The notes below the pieces were generated by a model. It made no database searches. It was not told the origin of the DNA and worked only from the letters and a program-made list of their open reading frames with translations. 64,000 nucleotides of DNA from Streptococcus oralis (GTDB lineage Bacteria; Bacillota; Bacilli; Lactobacillales; Streptococcaceae). The translations under genes and the position numbers were made by a program. Shown here one piece after another: positions 53,491-61,765 of this stretch (within the stretch, counting starts at the first letter, position 1; each line of letters opens with the position of its first letter). The stretch spans positions 1 to 64,000 of the forward strand of contig NZ_QEWJ01000010.1 of the NCBI RefSeq assembly GCF_004127215.1. Direction: 5' to 3'.

Positions 53491-53859
53491 ATGATGTCCT
53501 GGATTTTTGATAATACAAAACCAATCTATTTGCAGATTATGGAAAAAATCAAACTAGATATTGTTTCCCATAAACTGGAACCCAACCAACAGCTCCCAAC
53601 CGTGAGAGAGCTGGCAAGTGAGGCTGGGGTCAATCCCAATACTATCCAACGTGCCTTGTCTGATCTTGAACGTGAAGGCTTGGTCTACAGCAAGCGTACA
53701 ACCGGACGCTTTGTGACAGAGGATCGGGACTTAATTGTCCAAACTCGCAAGCAACTATCTGAGGAGCAACTACAAGATTTTGTAACTGGCATGCTTCAAT
53801 TCGGTTACAATCGTGAAGACTTACCCTCTGTATTAAGCGGTTATATTAAAGGAGTTTAA
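53491..53859 (+). CDS. GntR-family (YtrA-type) transcriptional regulator
   Basis: The 122-residue protein has an N-terminal winged helix (PIYLQIMEKIKLDIVSHKLE, LPTVRELASEAGVNPNTIQR, LEREGLVYSKRTTGRFV) and only a short helical tail of about 50 residues, the YtrA subgroup pattern. These regulators repress their own ABC transporter operon. It starts with ATGATG after AAAGGAG. Four bases separate it from the ATPase gene. Confidence 0.92.
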   Translation: MMSWIFDNTKPIYLQIMEKIKLDIVSHKLEPNQQLPTVRELASEAGVNPNTIQRALSDLEREGLVYSKRTTGRFVTEDRDLIVQTRKQLSEEQLQDFVTGMLQFGYNREDLPSVLSGYIKGV

Positions 53860-53863
53860 AAGT

Positions 53864-54559
53864 ATGACATTACTAGCATTTGAAAATGTATCCAAATCTT
53901 ATGGTTCTACAGCAGCCCTCAACAATATTTCCCTTGAGATTCCCGCTGGGAAAATCGTCGGTCTCCTTGGACCAAACGGTTCTGGAAAAACAACCTTGAT
54001 CAAACTAATCAATGGACTTCTCCAACCAGACCAAGGTCGTGTCCTCATTAACAGCATGGAGCCAAGTCCTGCTACCAAGGCGATTGTCTCTTATCTACCA
54101 GACACGACTTATCTGAATGAGCAAATGAAGGTAAAGGATGCTCTAACCTATTTTAAAACCTTCTATCAGGATTTCAATCTCGAAAAAGCCCAACACCTTT
54201 TAGCCGATCTCGGTATTGATGAAAACAGTCGCCTCAAGAAACTATCAAAAGGGAACAAGGAAAAGGTCCAACTCATTCTGGTTATGAGCCGTGAAGCCCG
54301 CCTCTACGTTCTTGACGAACCAATCGGAGGCGTGGATCCAGCTGCCCGTGATTATATCCTCAATACCATCATCAATAACTACTCACCAACTTCTACGGTA
54401 CTGATTTCAACCCACTTGATTTCAGATATTGAGCCAATCTTGGATGAGATTATCTTCCTCAAAGACGGAAAAGTCGTCCGCCAAGGAAATGTTGATGATA
54501 TTCGTTACGAGTCAGGCGAATCAATTGACCAGCTCTTCCGCCAGGAATTTAAAGCCTAA
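53864..54559 (+). CDS. ABC transporter ATP-binding protein
   Basis: The 231-residue ATPase has Walker A GLLGPNGSGKTTLIKLI near residue 33, the signature LSKGNKEKVQLILVMS near residue 127 (LSKGNKEK in place of the usual LSGGQ), Walker B LYVLDEPIGGVDP near residue 145 and the H loop STHLI near residue 180. It pairs with the permease at 54575. Possible role in export or envelope stress, by analogy with Ytr/YhcH-type systems; the substrate is unknown. Confidence 0.93.
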   Translation: MTLLAFENVSKSYGSTAALNNISLEIPAGKIVGLLGPNGSGKTTLIKLINGLLQPDQGRVLINSMEPSPATKAIVSYLPDTTYLNEQMKVKDALTYFKTFYQDFNLEKAQHLLADLGIDENSRLKKLSKGNKEKVQLILVMSREARLYVLDEPIGGVDPAARDYILNTIINNYSPTSTVLISTHLISDIEPILDEIIFLKDGKVVRQGNVDDIRYESGESIDQLFRQEFKA

Positions 54560-54574
54560 GCAAAGGAGATTATT

Positions 54575-55303
54575 ATGTTTTGGAATCTAGTTCGTTATGA
54601 ATTTAAAAATGTCAATAAATGGTATCTGGCACTCTACGGTGCTGTACTTGCAATTTCAGTTTTGATTGGAGCTTTTATTAGCAGTCTTAGCCAGAGTTAC
54701 AATCCTAACAATGCTGCTTATTTCATCTTCTTTTTAGTACTAGTTTTTGGTGGGCTCAGCGTTACTCTTTTGATTGCGACGATCTTTTTAATCATCCGAA
54801 GATTCAAGGGTAGTGTTTATGACCGCCAAGGGTACTTGACCTTGACCTTGCCTGTCTCTGAGCACCAAATCATCACCGCAAAACTCTTCAGTGCCCTTGT
54901 CTGGTACATCTTAGGTTGTGTCGTCTTTATCTTGAGTATATTGATTATCTTCTTCTTAACACCAGTTAAAAAAGACTTCACTATCCTCTATGACTTCATT
55001 TCCAATTACATCAGCTACGGCTGGCTGTATGCCCTATCACTATTTGTCGGTTCAATCGCATGGATTTTATCCATTTACCTCTCCATCTCTATCGGACAAC
55101 TCTTTAACGAGTATCGAACAGCAATGGGAATTTTAGCCTATATTGTCATTTCAATCGTTATTGGTTATGTTTCTCTCTTCTTAAGAGTTGACAATGACTT
55201 TAACGTGATGGCTGGTACAGAAATTCTTCGCGATCTCTTTTTATCAGCTATCTACTATCTTGGTACCTACTACATTTTGAAAAACAAGGTTAATTTGCAA
55301 TAA
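54575..55303 (+). CDS. ABC transporter permease
   Basis: The 242-residue membrane protein has six hydrophobic segments (about 20-40, 52-78, 104-132, 148-172, 178-205 and 215-237). It has the ABC-2 type pattern with a cytoplasmic loop RRFKGSVYDRQGYLTLTLPV near residue 78. It starts after AAAGGAG, 15 bp from the ATPase gene. Last gene of the GntR operon. An IS3 element begins 23 bp past its stop, so the native terminator may have been lost. Confidence 0.9.
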   Translation: MFWNLVRYEFKNVNKWYLALYGAVLAISVLIGAFISSLSQSYNPNNAAYFIFFLVLVFGGLSVTLLIATIFLIIRRFKGSVYDRQGYLTLTLPVSEHQIITAKLFSALVWYILGCVVFILSILIIFFLTPVKKDFTILYDFISNYISYGWLYALSLFVGSIAWILSIYLSISIGQLFNEYRTAMGILAYIVISIVIGYVSLFLRVDNDFNVMAGTEILRDLFLSAIYYLGTYYILKNKVNLQ

Positions 55304-55376
55304 AAAATTCCCAGCTAGAAATGGCCTGCACCCCAAAAGTTAGACAGAAAAAATCTAACTTTTGGGGTGTTTTATT

Positions 55377-55923
55377 ATGAAATTGAGTTATGAAGATAAA
55401 GTTCAAATCTATGAACTAAGAAAGCAAGGACAAAGCTTCAAACAGATTTCAAAAAGATTTCAAAAGATTTGGAGTGGATGTTGCCGGTCTAAAGTACATG
55501 GTGACATTAATTGACCGTTATGGAATAGAAATCGTTAAAAAAGGGAAGAATCGTTATTATTCTCCAGAACTAAAACAAGAAATGATTGATAAAGTTCTGC
55601 TGGAAGGTCGTTCGCAAAGAAGTGTAGCTTTAGATAAGGCTTTACCCGACCGTTCGCTGTTGACAAATTGGCTGGCGCAATACAAGAAAAACGGGTATAC
55701 TATTGTTGAGAAAACAAGAGGGAGACCTGCTAAAATGGGACGTAAACGGAAGAAAACTTGGGAAGAGATGACAGAATTAGAACGACTTCAAGAGGAGAAT
55801 GAACGCTTACGGACTGAGGTGGCCTACCTAAAAAAGTTAAAAGAGTTAGAGGAAAGGGACGAAGCCTTAGAGAGAGAAAGGCAGAGACAGTTAGAGAAAT
55901 GGTTGCAGGAGGATTTCGATTAG
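55377..55923 (+). pseudogene. IS3 transposase OrfA, frameshifted by a 10-bp tandem duplication
   Basis: The ATG at 55377 opens [18 protein letters not shown], but GATTTCAAAA is repeated at 55445-55465. This shifts the frame, and translation would stop near 55512 after about 45 codons. Without the duplication it would read through [17 protein letters not shown] into the downstream frame, which runs from 55474 to the stop at 55923. That downstream part holds the second helix-turn-helix ([20 protein letters not shown]) and the leucine-zipper-like [20 protein letters not shown]. Confidence 0.85.
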
Positions 55924-56738
55924 ATTTACTTCTTGAAACAGCTCGTTTAGCTCGCTCGACTTACTATTATCAGTTGAAGCAACTGGATGGGCTTGATAAA
56001 GATAAAGAGCTTAAAACCGAAATTCAGGCCATTTATAATGACCATAAAGGAAATTATGGCTATCGGAGAGTTAATCTTGAACTAAGAAATCGCGGTTTTG
56101 TAGTGAATCATAAGAAGGTCCAACGTCTGATGAAGATACTTGGTTTAAGTACCCGAATTCATCGGAAACGAAAGTATTCTTCATACCAAGGAGAGATTGG
56201 CAAGAAAGCAGAGAATCTCATTCAACGCCAGTTTGAAGCATCAAGGCCAATGGAAAAGTGCTATACGGATGTGACAGAGTTTGCCATTCCAAATAGCACA
56301 CAGAAACTCTATTTATCGCCTGTTTTAGATGGATTTAACAGTGAAATTATTGCTTTTAATCTTTCTTGTTCTCCTAATTTAGAACAAGTAAAAGTCATGT
56401 TGGAACAGGCCTTCACAGAGAAACATTATGAGAATACTATTTTACACAGCGACCAAGGCTGGCAATACCAACACGATTCTTATCATCGGTTCCTAGAGAG
56501 TAAGGGAATTCAAGCATCCATGTCACGCAAGGGCAACAGCCCAGACAATGGTATGATGGAGTCCTTCTTCGGTATTTTGAAATCCGAAATGTTTTATGGT
56601 TATGAGAAGTCGTTTCAGTCGCTTAAGCAATTGGAACAAGTTATTGTAGACTATATTGATTACTACAACAATAAACGAATTAAAGTCAAACTAAAAGGAC
56701 TCAGTCCTGTGCAATACAGAACTAAATCCTTCGGATAA
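55899..56738 (+). CDS. IS3-family transposase OrfB (integrase core)
   Basis: The 279-residue protein has an N-terminal HTH_21 region ([20 protein letters not shown] near residue 45) and an rve integrase core. The DDE residues are visible: Asp in KCYTDVTEF near residue 125, Asp in [11 protein letters not shown] near residue 186, and Glu in [14 protein letters not shown] near residue 222. The frame is intact. In IS3 elements the active enzyme is the OrfAB fusion made by -1 frameshifting at the end of orfA. Confidence 0.92.
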   Translation: MVAGGFRLDLLLETARLARSTYYYQLKQLDGLDKDKELKTEIQAIYNDHKGNYGYRRVNLELRNRGFVVNHKKVQRLMKILGLSTRIHRKRKYSSYQGEIGKKAENLIQRQFEASRPMEKCYTDVTEFAIPNSTQKLYLSPVLDGFNSEIIAFNLSCSPNLEQVKVMLEQAFTEKHYENTILHSDQGWQYQHDSYHRFLESKGIQASMSRKGNSPDNGMMESFFGILKSEMFYGYEKSFQSLKQLEQVIVDYIDYYNNKRIKVKLKGLSPVQYRTKSFG

Positions 56739-56785
56739 ATTAACCGTCTAACTTTTTGGGGTCAGTACAAAAGCTGGGTTTTGAT

Positions 56786-57481
56786 TTAACTCAATATCAA
56801 ACTGGCTACAATAGGACTGACAAAGACATAGAGAATACCAGTGACACCGATAGCCAAACCGCCCATGGCTCCCGCGACAGAACCGTATCGAAAGGCTGTA
56901 CCCGTTCCGACAGCATGCCCTGTCCCTCCAAGAGAAAGTCCAACAGCTACCGGATCATCTATCTTCAACCACTTCAAAAGTGTTGGTCCGATAACACTAG
57001 TCAAGATCCCAGTCGCCACTACGACGACCAAGGTTACTGTCGTCAAGCCTTGCAATTTTTCTGTGATCCCCACTGCCATAGCGGTTGTCACTGACTTTGG
57101 AAAGAGAGAAATGGCTAGGAAGAAGTCCATGCCAAAGATTTTCGCCACTATGGCAGTGAAGCTAGTATTGACAACTACTGCTAACAGACTACCAAAGAGA
57201 ATACTCCGAGCATGGTGCTTCATCAGATGAAAACTCTTATAAAGCGGAATCCCTAGAGCTACCGTCGATGGGACGATCAAGTTGTTCAAATAAACCCCAC
57301 CTTGGTAGTAATCTTGATAAGAAATACCCGTCACCTTAAGGAAAATAATGATAAAAATAGCCGACAACAGCAAGGGTGTTGTCAATGGATGGGGGAAACG
57401 CCTGTAAATCAACATTCCCACTAGATAAGCTAGGATAGACAGAGCAATCCCAAACAGGGGATTGGAAACAAATTCACTCAT
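56786..57481 (-). CDS. lrgB: LrgB-family antiholin-like membrane protein
   Basis: The 231-residue protein has many membrane helices and the LrgB pattern: NPLFGIALSILAYLVGMLIY at the start, LNNLIVPSTVALGIPLYKS near residue 70, LFPKSVTTAMAVGI near residue 128 and LGGTGHAVGTGTAFRYG near residue 184. With LrgA it modulates cell lysis and, in some streptococci, pyruvate uptake. It overlaps lrgA by 4 bp. The IS3 element ends 21 bp past its stop. Confidence 0.94.
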   Translation of the reverse strand: MSEFVSNPLFGIALSILAYLVGMLIYRRFPHPLTTPLLLSAIFIIIFLKVTGISYQDYYQGGVYLNNLIVPSTVALGIPLYKSFHLMKHHARSILFGSLLAVVVNTSFTAIVAKIFGMDFFLAISLFPKSVTTAMAVGITEKLQGLTTVTLVVVVATGILTSVIGPTLLKWLKIDDPVAVGLSLGGTGHAVGTGTAFRYGSVAGAMGGLAIGVTGILYVFVSPIVASLILS

Positions 57482-57852
57482 TTGGCGTCTCCTTTCTCAT
57501 AATCTCCCTCAAATCGTCTCTTGATGAACTGAACCACTAGGGCGATGAGGATAATATTGATGACAGCTGCAAAAAAGACAATTAAGACGATGGGCAAGAG
57601 ATAGGGGGCAATCACATCAAACTTTTCCATGATACCCACTGCTGGCGGCAAAAAGAGAATGGTCATATTGGCCAGCAAGAAATTCCCAACCATATTGACA
57701 TGCCTCGTTCTCAGCCACTTGAACTGTAGGGCTAGAAAAAGAATAATCAAACCGATAATACTGCCTGGGATGGGCAGATGAAAGAAACTGGAGATTCCTT
57801 CACCGATTAGAGAAATCACAAAAAGAATCATTAATTGAACATATAATTTCAT
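57478..57852 (-). CDS. lrgA: LrgA/CidA-family holin-like protein
   Basis: The 124-residue protein has four membrane helices and the family motif LPIPGSIIGLIILFLALQF near residue 25, then FLPPAVGIMEKF near residue 74 and a basic C-terminus (KRRFEGDYEKGDAK). I chose the ATG at 57852 after AAGGAG. It is the first gene of lrgAB, with a short upstream gap shared with the divergent marR promoter. Confidence 0.94.
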   Translation of the reverse strand: MKLYVQLMILFVISLIGEGISSFFHLPIPGSIIGLIILFLALQFKWLRTRHVNMVGNFLLANMTILFLPPAVGIMEKFDVIAPYLLPIVLIVFFAAVINIILIALVVQFIKRRFEGDYEKGDAK

Positions 57853-57936
57853 CCTAAACTCCTTGAAATAGAATTCTTGCATACCAGTTTACTCTTTTTT
57901 CAGAAAATTTCAAGGAAATATCGAAATTTTTCTTTC

Positions 57937-57965
57937 TTGCATGGATTAGATAAAAGTAGTATAAT
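57937..57965 (+). promoter_or_regulatory. Promoter of the marR gene
   Basis: TTGCAT (57937-57942), 17-bp spacer, TATAAT (57960-57965). The palindrome at 57968 overlaps the expected transcription start. Confidence 0.8.
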
Positions 57966-57967
57966 CA

Positions 57968-57979
57968 TTGCATGCGCAA
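57968..57979. promoter_or_regulatory. Putative MarR operator, copy 1
   Basis: TTGCATGCGCAA, followed by TCAT. The same sequence with one change lies at 58450. The position over the start site suggests autorepression. Confidence 0.6.
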
Positions 57980-58048
57980 TCATCTTGTGTTACAAAGATA
58001 GTCAGTAATGACTTTGTGATTTTTACTTTGAAAAGAAAGGAGAAAGCA

Positions 58049-58429
58049 ATGACCTATTTGGAAAAGTGGTTTGACTACAACCGCCGTCAAAAGGAAATGG
58101 AAGCCATGTTGGAAGAAACCATCGCCCAGCAGAGTGAACAAAGGTTGAACTTGAAAGAGTTTTACCTACTCTACTATCTGGATCTAGCTAATGAAAAATC
58201 CTTACGACAGATTGATTTACCCGATAAACTCCATCTCAGTCCGAGCGCTGTTTCTAGAATGGTTGCTCGCTTGGAAGAGAAAAACTGCGGTTTGCTTAGT
58301 CGCCGATGTTGCGATCAAGATAGACGGGCTAGTTTTATCTGCCTGACTGACGAGGGACAAACAACCCTAGCTTACCTGCAAAAGGCCGTCGAAGAAAGAC
58401 TGGAAACGAGTCTTGACTTCATTTCTTAA
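58049..58429 (+). CDS. MarR-family regulator with cysteine-rich wing
   Basis: The 126-residue protein has a winged helix: LRQIDLPDKLHLSPSAVSRM is the recognition region, and the wing reads EEKNCGLLSRRCCDQDRRAS. Cysteines at 80, 87, 88 and 98 cluster in or next to the wing, which could give redox or metal sensing. I chose the ATG at 58049 after AAAGGAG. It is probably autoregulated through 57968-57979. The next transcript carries a DUF4649 gene and thioredoxin. Confidence 0.88.
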   Translation: MTYLEKWFDYNRRQKEMEAMLEETIAQQSEQRLNLKEFYLLYYLDLANEKSLRQIDLPDKLHLSPSAVSRMVARLEEKNCGLLSRRCCDQDRRASFICLTDEGQTTLAYLQKAVEERLETSLDFIS

Positions 58430-58449
58430 TCATATTTTTTTAAAAAAAG

Positions 58450-58461
58450 TTGCGTGCGCAA
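58450..58461. promoter_or_regulatory. Putative MarR operator, copy 2
   Basis: TTGCGTGCGCAA, followed by TCAT as in copy 1. It lies 9 bp upstream of the -35 box of the next promoter. Confidence 0.6.
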
Positions 58462-58470
58462 TCATTTTTC

Positions 58471-58499
58471 TTGACATTCCTCTTTTCAAGGAGTACAAT
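58471..58499 (+). promoter_or_regulatory. Promoter of the DUF4649-trxA operon
   Basis: TTGACA (58471-58476), 17-bp spacer, TACAAT (58494-58499), 29 bp before the start. Confidence 0.85.
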
Positions 58500-58528
58500 A
58501 AAATCAAGATCGAATAAAGGAGTTTTAT

Positions 58529-58750
58529 ATGATCGAAATTACCTATCTAGACGCCAGCAAGCAAGAGAGAACCATGACTTTTGAGTCTTATGAAGACTTT
58601 GAACGTTCCCAACAAGCCTGCCTTATCGGCGTCGCAGACTACTACCCAGTCCAAAAATTAACCTACAATGGTCATGATTTGGACTACCATGGGACATATG
58701 GAGATGTCTTCTTCTATCTCATGAAACAAGATTTAAGCCAATACAATTAA
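58529..58750 (+). CDS. DUF4649-family small protein
   Basis: The 73-residue soluble protein starts MIEITYLDASKQERTMTFES and ends with a LTYNGHDLDYHGTYGDVFFY segment. It matches my memory of a small streptococcal family encoded just before thioredoxin. The function is unknown. It starts after AAAGGAG and ends 14 bp before trxA. Confidence 0.8.
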   Translation: MIEITYLDASKQERTMTFESYEDFERSQQACLIGVADYYPVQKLTYNGHDLDYHGTYGDVFFYLMKQDLSQYN

Positions 58751-58764
58751 AAAGGAGAAATACA

Positions 58765-59079
58765 ATGGCAAAAGCAATTACAGATGCAACATTTGAACAA
58801 GAAACAAAAGACGGTTTGGTCTTGGTAGACTTCTGGGCAACTTGGTGTGGTCCATGTCGTATGCAAGGTCCAATCTTGGACAAATTGTCTGAAGAACTTT
58901 CAGAAGATGTCTTGAAAATCGTTAAAATGGACGTAGATGAAAATCCAAATACAGCTCGTGCATTTGGTATCATGTCTATCCCAACCCTTCTCTTCAAAAA
59001 AGACGGCCAAGTTGTGAAACAAGTTGCAGGTGTTCACACTGCAGAACAAATCAAGGCCATCGTTGCTGAATTAAGTTAA
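58765..59079 (+). CDS. trxA: Thioredoxin
   Basis: Disulfide reductant. The 104-residue protein has the active site DFWATWCGPCRM (Cys 28 and 31), the cis-Pro in MSIPTLLFKKDG near residue 76 and the GVHTAEQ end. It follows the DUF4649 gene in one operon and is ended by the terminator at 59087. Confidence 0.97.
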   Translation: MAKAITDATFEQETKDGLVLVDFWATWCGPCRMQGPILDKLSEELSEDVLKIVKMDVDENPNTARAFGIMSIPTLLFKKDGQVVKQVAGVHTAEQIKAIVAELS

Positions 59080-59086
59080 TCACATT

Positions 59087-59119
59087 AGAGACCAAGTGCT
59101 TCATTTGGTCTCTTTTTTC
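59087..59119 (+). terminator. Terminator of trxA
   Basis: AGAGACCAA and TTGGTCTCT form a 9-bp stem (59087-59113), followed by TTTTT. Confidence 0.9.
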
Positions 59120-59126
59120 TTGCCCT

Positions 59127-59155
59127 TTGCCATTTTTCAAAAAATATGCTAGACT
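59127..59155 (+). promoter_or_regulatory. Promoter of queCDEF
   Basis: TTGCCA (59127-59132), 17-bp spacer with TG at its end, TAGACT (59150-59155). Confidence 0.72.
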
Positions 59156-59159
59156 GTAG

Positions 59160-59281
59160 GTAGAATATTACGATGTTTGGGACATGCCATCGCTAAAAAA
59201 AACCTCTACTTGGTATTTTTTAGCTCCCCTCAAGGGAGCTTTTTGCGTGCTCTGAACATGTCCCACTTTGGAAGGAGTACT
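59160..59281 (+). promoter_or_regulatory. Structured leader of queC, class not recognised
   Basis: About 120 nt from the expected start to queC can form several helices. GGGACATG (59179-59186) pairs with CATGTCCC (59257-59264) and closes the domain. GCTAAAAAA (59192-59200) pairs with TTTTTTAGC (59216-59224). AGCTCCC-CTCAA-GGGAGCT (59222-59240), followed by TTTT, is a terminator-like stem. The last two helices compete for AGC. The closing helix ends 9 nt before the GGAAGGAG ribosome site. A queuosine precursor riboswitch is likely from context, but the preQ1-I and preQ1-II signatures I know are not there. Confidence 0.6.
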
Positions 59282-59929
59282 ATGAAACGTCAATCAGCCT
59301 TGGTCGTCTTTAGTGGCGGTCAAGATTCTACAACCTGCCTCTTTTGGGCTAAAGAACACTATGAAACGGTCGAAGCCGTCACCTTTGCCTACGGCCAACG
59401 CCATCATCTCGAAATTCAAGTTGCTAGAGAAATCGCTAAGGAACAGGGCATTCGTCATCATATCCTAGATATGTCTCTGCTGGGACAAATCACTGAAAAT
59501 GCCTTAACCTCTAATCTGGAAATCGAGCAAAAAGAGGGAGAAGTTCCCAATACCTTCGTTGACGGTCGCAACCACCTCTTTCTATCCTTTGCGGCAGTTC
59601 TTGCTAAACAACGAGGCATTAAGGATATCGTGACGGGTGTCTGCGAGACAGATTTCTCAGGCTATCCTGACTGCCGGGATGTCTTTGTCAAATCCCTCAA
59701 TGTTACCCTCAACCTTGCCATGGATTACGACTTTGTTATCCAAACACCTCTCATGTGGCTAGATAAAGCTGAAACTTGGGAGTTAGCCGATCAACTCGGT
59801 GCCTTTGACTACGTTCGTGAAAAGACCTTGACCTGCTACAATGGGATTATCGGAAGTGGCTGCGGTGATTGTCCAGCCTGTCACTTACGTCAACATGGTT
59901 TAGATGTTTATCTCTCACAGAAAGGATAG
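59282..59929 (+). CDS. queC: 7-cyano-7-deazaguanine synthase
   Basis: Makes preQ0 from 7-carboxy-7-deazaguanine with ATP and ammonia, in queuosine synthesis. The ATP-loop is [20 protein letters not shown] near residue 8, and the zinc cysteines are in [19 protein letters not shown] near residue 190. Length 215 residues. I chose the ATG at 59282, after GGAAGGAG; an open frame upstream runs into the leader and has no ribosome site. First gene of queCDEF. Confidence 0.96.
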   Translation: MKRQSALVVFSGGQDSTTCLFWAKEHYETVEAVTFAYGQRHHLEIQVAREIAKEQGIRHHILDMSLLGQITENALTSNLEIEQKEGEVPNTFVDGRNHLFLSFAAVLAKQRGIKDIVTGVCETDFSGYPDCRDVFVKSLNVTLNLAMDYDFVIQTPLMWLDKAETWELADQLGAFDYVREKTLTCYNGIIGSGCGDCPACHLRQHGLDVYLSQKG

Positions 59930-59934
59930 GGCTA

Positions 59935-60378
59935 ATGTTTTTTGCACCCAAAGAAATCAAACAGGAAACTGGGGAGTCCCTTGTCTACAATCCTCACAGA
60001 ACCTTGGTATCAAAAGAATTTACCTTCGATGCTGCCCACCACCTCTTTCACTATGAAGGAAAATGCAAATCCTTGCATGGCCATACTTATCATTTGCAGA
60101 TTGCTGTCAGTGGATTTTTAGATGAACGGGGTATGACTTATGATTTCGGAGATATCAAAGCCATCTACAAGAGCTACTTAGAGCCCCACTTGGACCATCG
60201 CTATCTCAATGAAACCCTGCCTTATATGAACACGACTGCTGAAAATATGGTTTACTGGATTTTTCAAACCATGAGTCAAGAGTTACCAGATGAGCGTGGT
60301 CTCCGTTTGGAATATGTTCGCCTCTATGAGACTCCGACTGCCTTTGCAGAGTTTAGACGGGAGTGGTTAGATGACTAG
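59935..60378 (+). CDS. queD: 6-carboxytetrahydropterin synthase
   Basis: Converts dihydroneopterin triphosphate to 6-carboxytetrahydropterin, an early step of preQ0 synthesis. The 147-residue protein has the zinc histidines and active site in FTFDAAHHLFHYEGKCKSLH followed by GHTYHLQI, near residues 27-55. GDIKAIYKSYLEPHLDHRYL lies near residue 75. It starts 5 bp past queC and overlaps queE by 8 bp. Confidence 0.95.
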   Translation: MFFAPKEIKQETGESLVYNPHRTLVSKEFTFDAAHHLFHYEGKCKSLHGHTYHLQIAVSGFLDERGMTYDFGDIKAIYKSYLEPHLDHRYLNETLPYMNTTAENMVYWIFQTMSQELPDERGLRLEYVRLYETPTAFAEFRREWLDD

Positions 60379-61087
60379 GGAACGTGTCCTCAAACTACCT
60401 GTTCTGGAAATTTTCGGCCCAACCTTTCAAGGTGAAGGTCGTGCTATCGGGCAGAAAACCATGTTTGTCCGTACTGCTGGTTGCGACTACCACTGCGACT
60501 GGTGCGACTCTGCCTTTACTTGGGATGGTTCTGAAAAACCAACTCGCATGACCGCTGACGAGGTCATTGCTGAATTAGACAAGCTAGGAAGCTACGACTA
60601 TGTAACCCTGTCTGGCGGAAATCCTGCTGTCCTAGCAGCCAACATGGCTCAACTCGTCACCAAGCTCAAGGAACGTGGAGTCACTCTAGCTGTTGAGACC
60701 CAAGGCTCCCGCTGGCAAAATTGGTTAAAAGACATCGATCAGGTCACTCTGAGTCCCAAGCCTCCTTCATCCAAGATGGAAGTCAACTTCGAGACCTTGG
60801 ACTTTATCGTTTCCCAACTGGATCCAGACAAGGTCACCTTTAAAATTCCTGTCTTTGACGATGCAGATTTGGCCTTTGCTAAAGGGATTCAAGAACGTTA
60901 CCAACCAGATGTCCTCTTCTTATCGGCTGGAAATCCTGAGCCCAAGGCTACAGGCAATATTGTCCAAGACCAACTAGACCGCCTCAAAGAACTCTGGGAA
61001 CGCGTCGCTGCTGACGATAGCTGGGGCAATGTCCGCGTCCTTCCCCAACTCCATACCCTCCTCTACGACAACCAACGTGGTGTTTAA
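60371..61087 (+). CDS. queE: 7-carboxy-7-deazaguanine synthase (radical SAM)
   Basis: Radical SAM enzyme that rearranges 6-carboxytetrahydropterin to 7-carboxy-7-deazaguanine. The 4Fe-4S cysteines are in TAGCDYHCDWCDSAFTW (CX3CX2C), near residues 33-40, preceded by FGPTFQGEGRAIGQKTMFVR. VTLSGGNPAV near residue 77 is the SAM-binding GGNP motif. Length 238 residues. It lies 17 bp before queF. Confidence 0.96.
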   Translation: MTRERVLKLPVLEIFGPTFQGEGRAIGQKTMFVRTAGCDYHCDWCDSAFTWDGSEKPTRMTADEVIAELDKLGSYDYVTLSGGNPAVLAANMAQLVTKLKERGVTLAVETQGSRWQNWLKDIDQVTLSPKPPSSKMEVNFETLDFIVSQLDPDKVTFKIPVFDDADLAFAKGIQERYQPDVLFLSAGNPEPKATGNIVQDQLDRLKELWERVAADDSWGNVRVLPQLHTLLYDNQRGV

Positions 61088-61104
61088 ATTAGAAAGAAAA
61101 AATC

Positions 61105-61596
61105 ATGTCACAACAAGAAGAAATGAAAAACCTAAGCCTACTGGGCAACAAAGAAACCAACTACATTTTTGACTATCAACCAGAAGTCCTTGAATCTTTT
61201 GACAATCGTCATGTTGAAAATGACTATTTTATCAAATTCAACTGTCCTGAATTTACCTCGCTTTGCCCAATCACCGCTCAGCCAGACTTTGCGACCATTT
61301 ATATTTCCTACATTCCTGACAAGCTCTGCGTCGAATCAAAATCCCTCAAACTCTACCTCTTTAGCTATCGAAATCATGGAGATTTTCACGAAAACTGTAT
61401 CAACACCATCGGAAAAGACTTGGTTAATCTGCTAGATCCTCGCTATTTAGAGGTATGGGGAAAATTCACTCCGCGCGGTGGCATCTCAATCGACCCTTAC
61501 TACAACTACGGTAGACCTGGAACTAAGTATGAAGGATTGGCAGAACAGCGTCTCTTCCAACACGACCTTTATCCAGAGAAAATTGACAACCGCTAA
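61105..61596 (+). CDS. queF: NADPH-dependent 7-cyano-7-deazaguanine reductase
   Basis: Reduces the nitrile of preQ0 to preQ1. T-fold enzyme of 163 residues with the catalytic Cys in [20 protein letters not shown] near residue 55 and the QueF motif [20 protein letters not shown] near residue 80. The last gene of the preQ1 operon. A RUP-like element and a two-way terminator follow. Confidence 0.96.
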   Translation: MSQQEEMKNLSLLGNKETNYIFDYQPEVLESFDNRHVENDYFIKFNCPEFTSLCPITAQPDFATIYISYIPDKLCVESKSLKLYLFSYRNHGDFHENCINTIGKDLVNLLDPRYLEVWGKFTPRGGISIDPYYNYGRPGTKYEGLAEQRLFQHDLYPEKIDNR

Positions 61597-61601
61597 ACTC
61601 A

Positions 61602-61758
61602 TACTCAATGAAAATCAAAGAGCAGACTAGGAAGCTAGCCGCAGGTTGCTCAAAGCACTGCATTGAGGTCGTAGATAAGACTGACGAAGTCAGCTCAAAA
61701 CACTGTTTTGAGGTTGCAGATGGAACCTGACGTGGTTTGAAGAGATTTTCGAAGAGTA
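61602..61758. repeat. RUP-like miniature repeat
   Basis: The 157-bp element has ends TACTCAATGAAAATC and GATTTTCGAAGAGTA with TA at the junctions. It has two similar palindromes inside (GCTCAAAGCACTGC and CTCAAAACACTGTTTTGAG). Same family as 26427 and 35425. It lies 6 bp past the queF stop. Confidence 0.78.
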
Positions 61759-61765
61759 TCATACG

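Larger units (their letters stand above)
55327..56764 (+). mobile_element. Complete IS3-family (IS150-like) insertion sequence, 1438 bp
   Basis: The ends are TGCACCCCAAAAGTTAGAC on the left and, inverted, TGACCCCAAAAAGTTAGAC on the right: 19-bp imperfect terminal repeats with the TG...CA termini of IS3 elements. orfA and orfB lie in the -1 relation, with the slippery heptamer AAAAAAG at 55830-55836 and the -1 frame open into orfB. A perfect 16-bp inverted repeat (55329-55344, 55354-55369) sits at the left end. orfA has a frameshift, so this copy is probably not autonomous. It lies between the convergent ABC permease and lrgB genes. Confidence 0.92.

Noticed and set aside
56756-57230. Plus-strand open frames opposite lrgB
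   Set aside because: Antisense to a clear membrane protein gene, with unlikely protein composition.
59177-59281. Upstream extension of queC starting at a TTG
   Set aside because: It would translate the structured leader and has no ribosome site. The ATG at 59282 follows GGAAGGAG and matches the family start.
59160-59281. Calling the queC leader a preQ1-I or preQ1-II riboswitch outright
   Set aside because: The defining stems of those classes are not visible by eye. Context alone is not enough, so it is listed as an unclassified structured leader.
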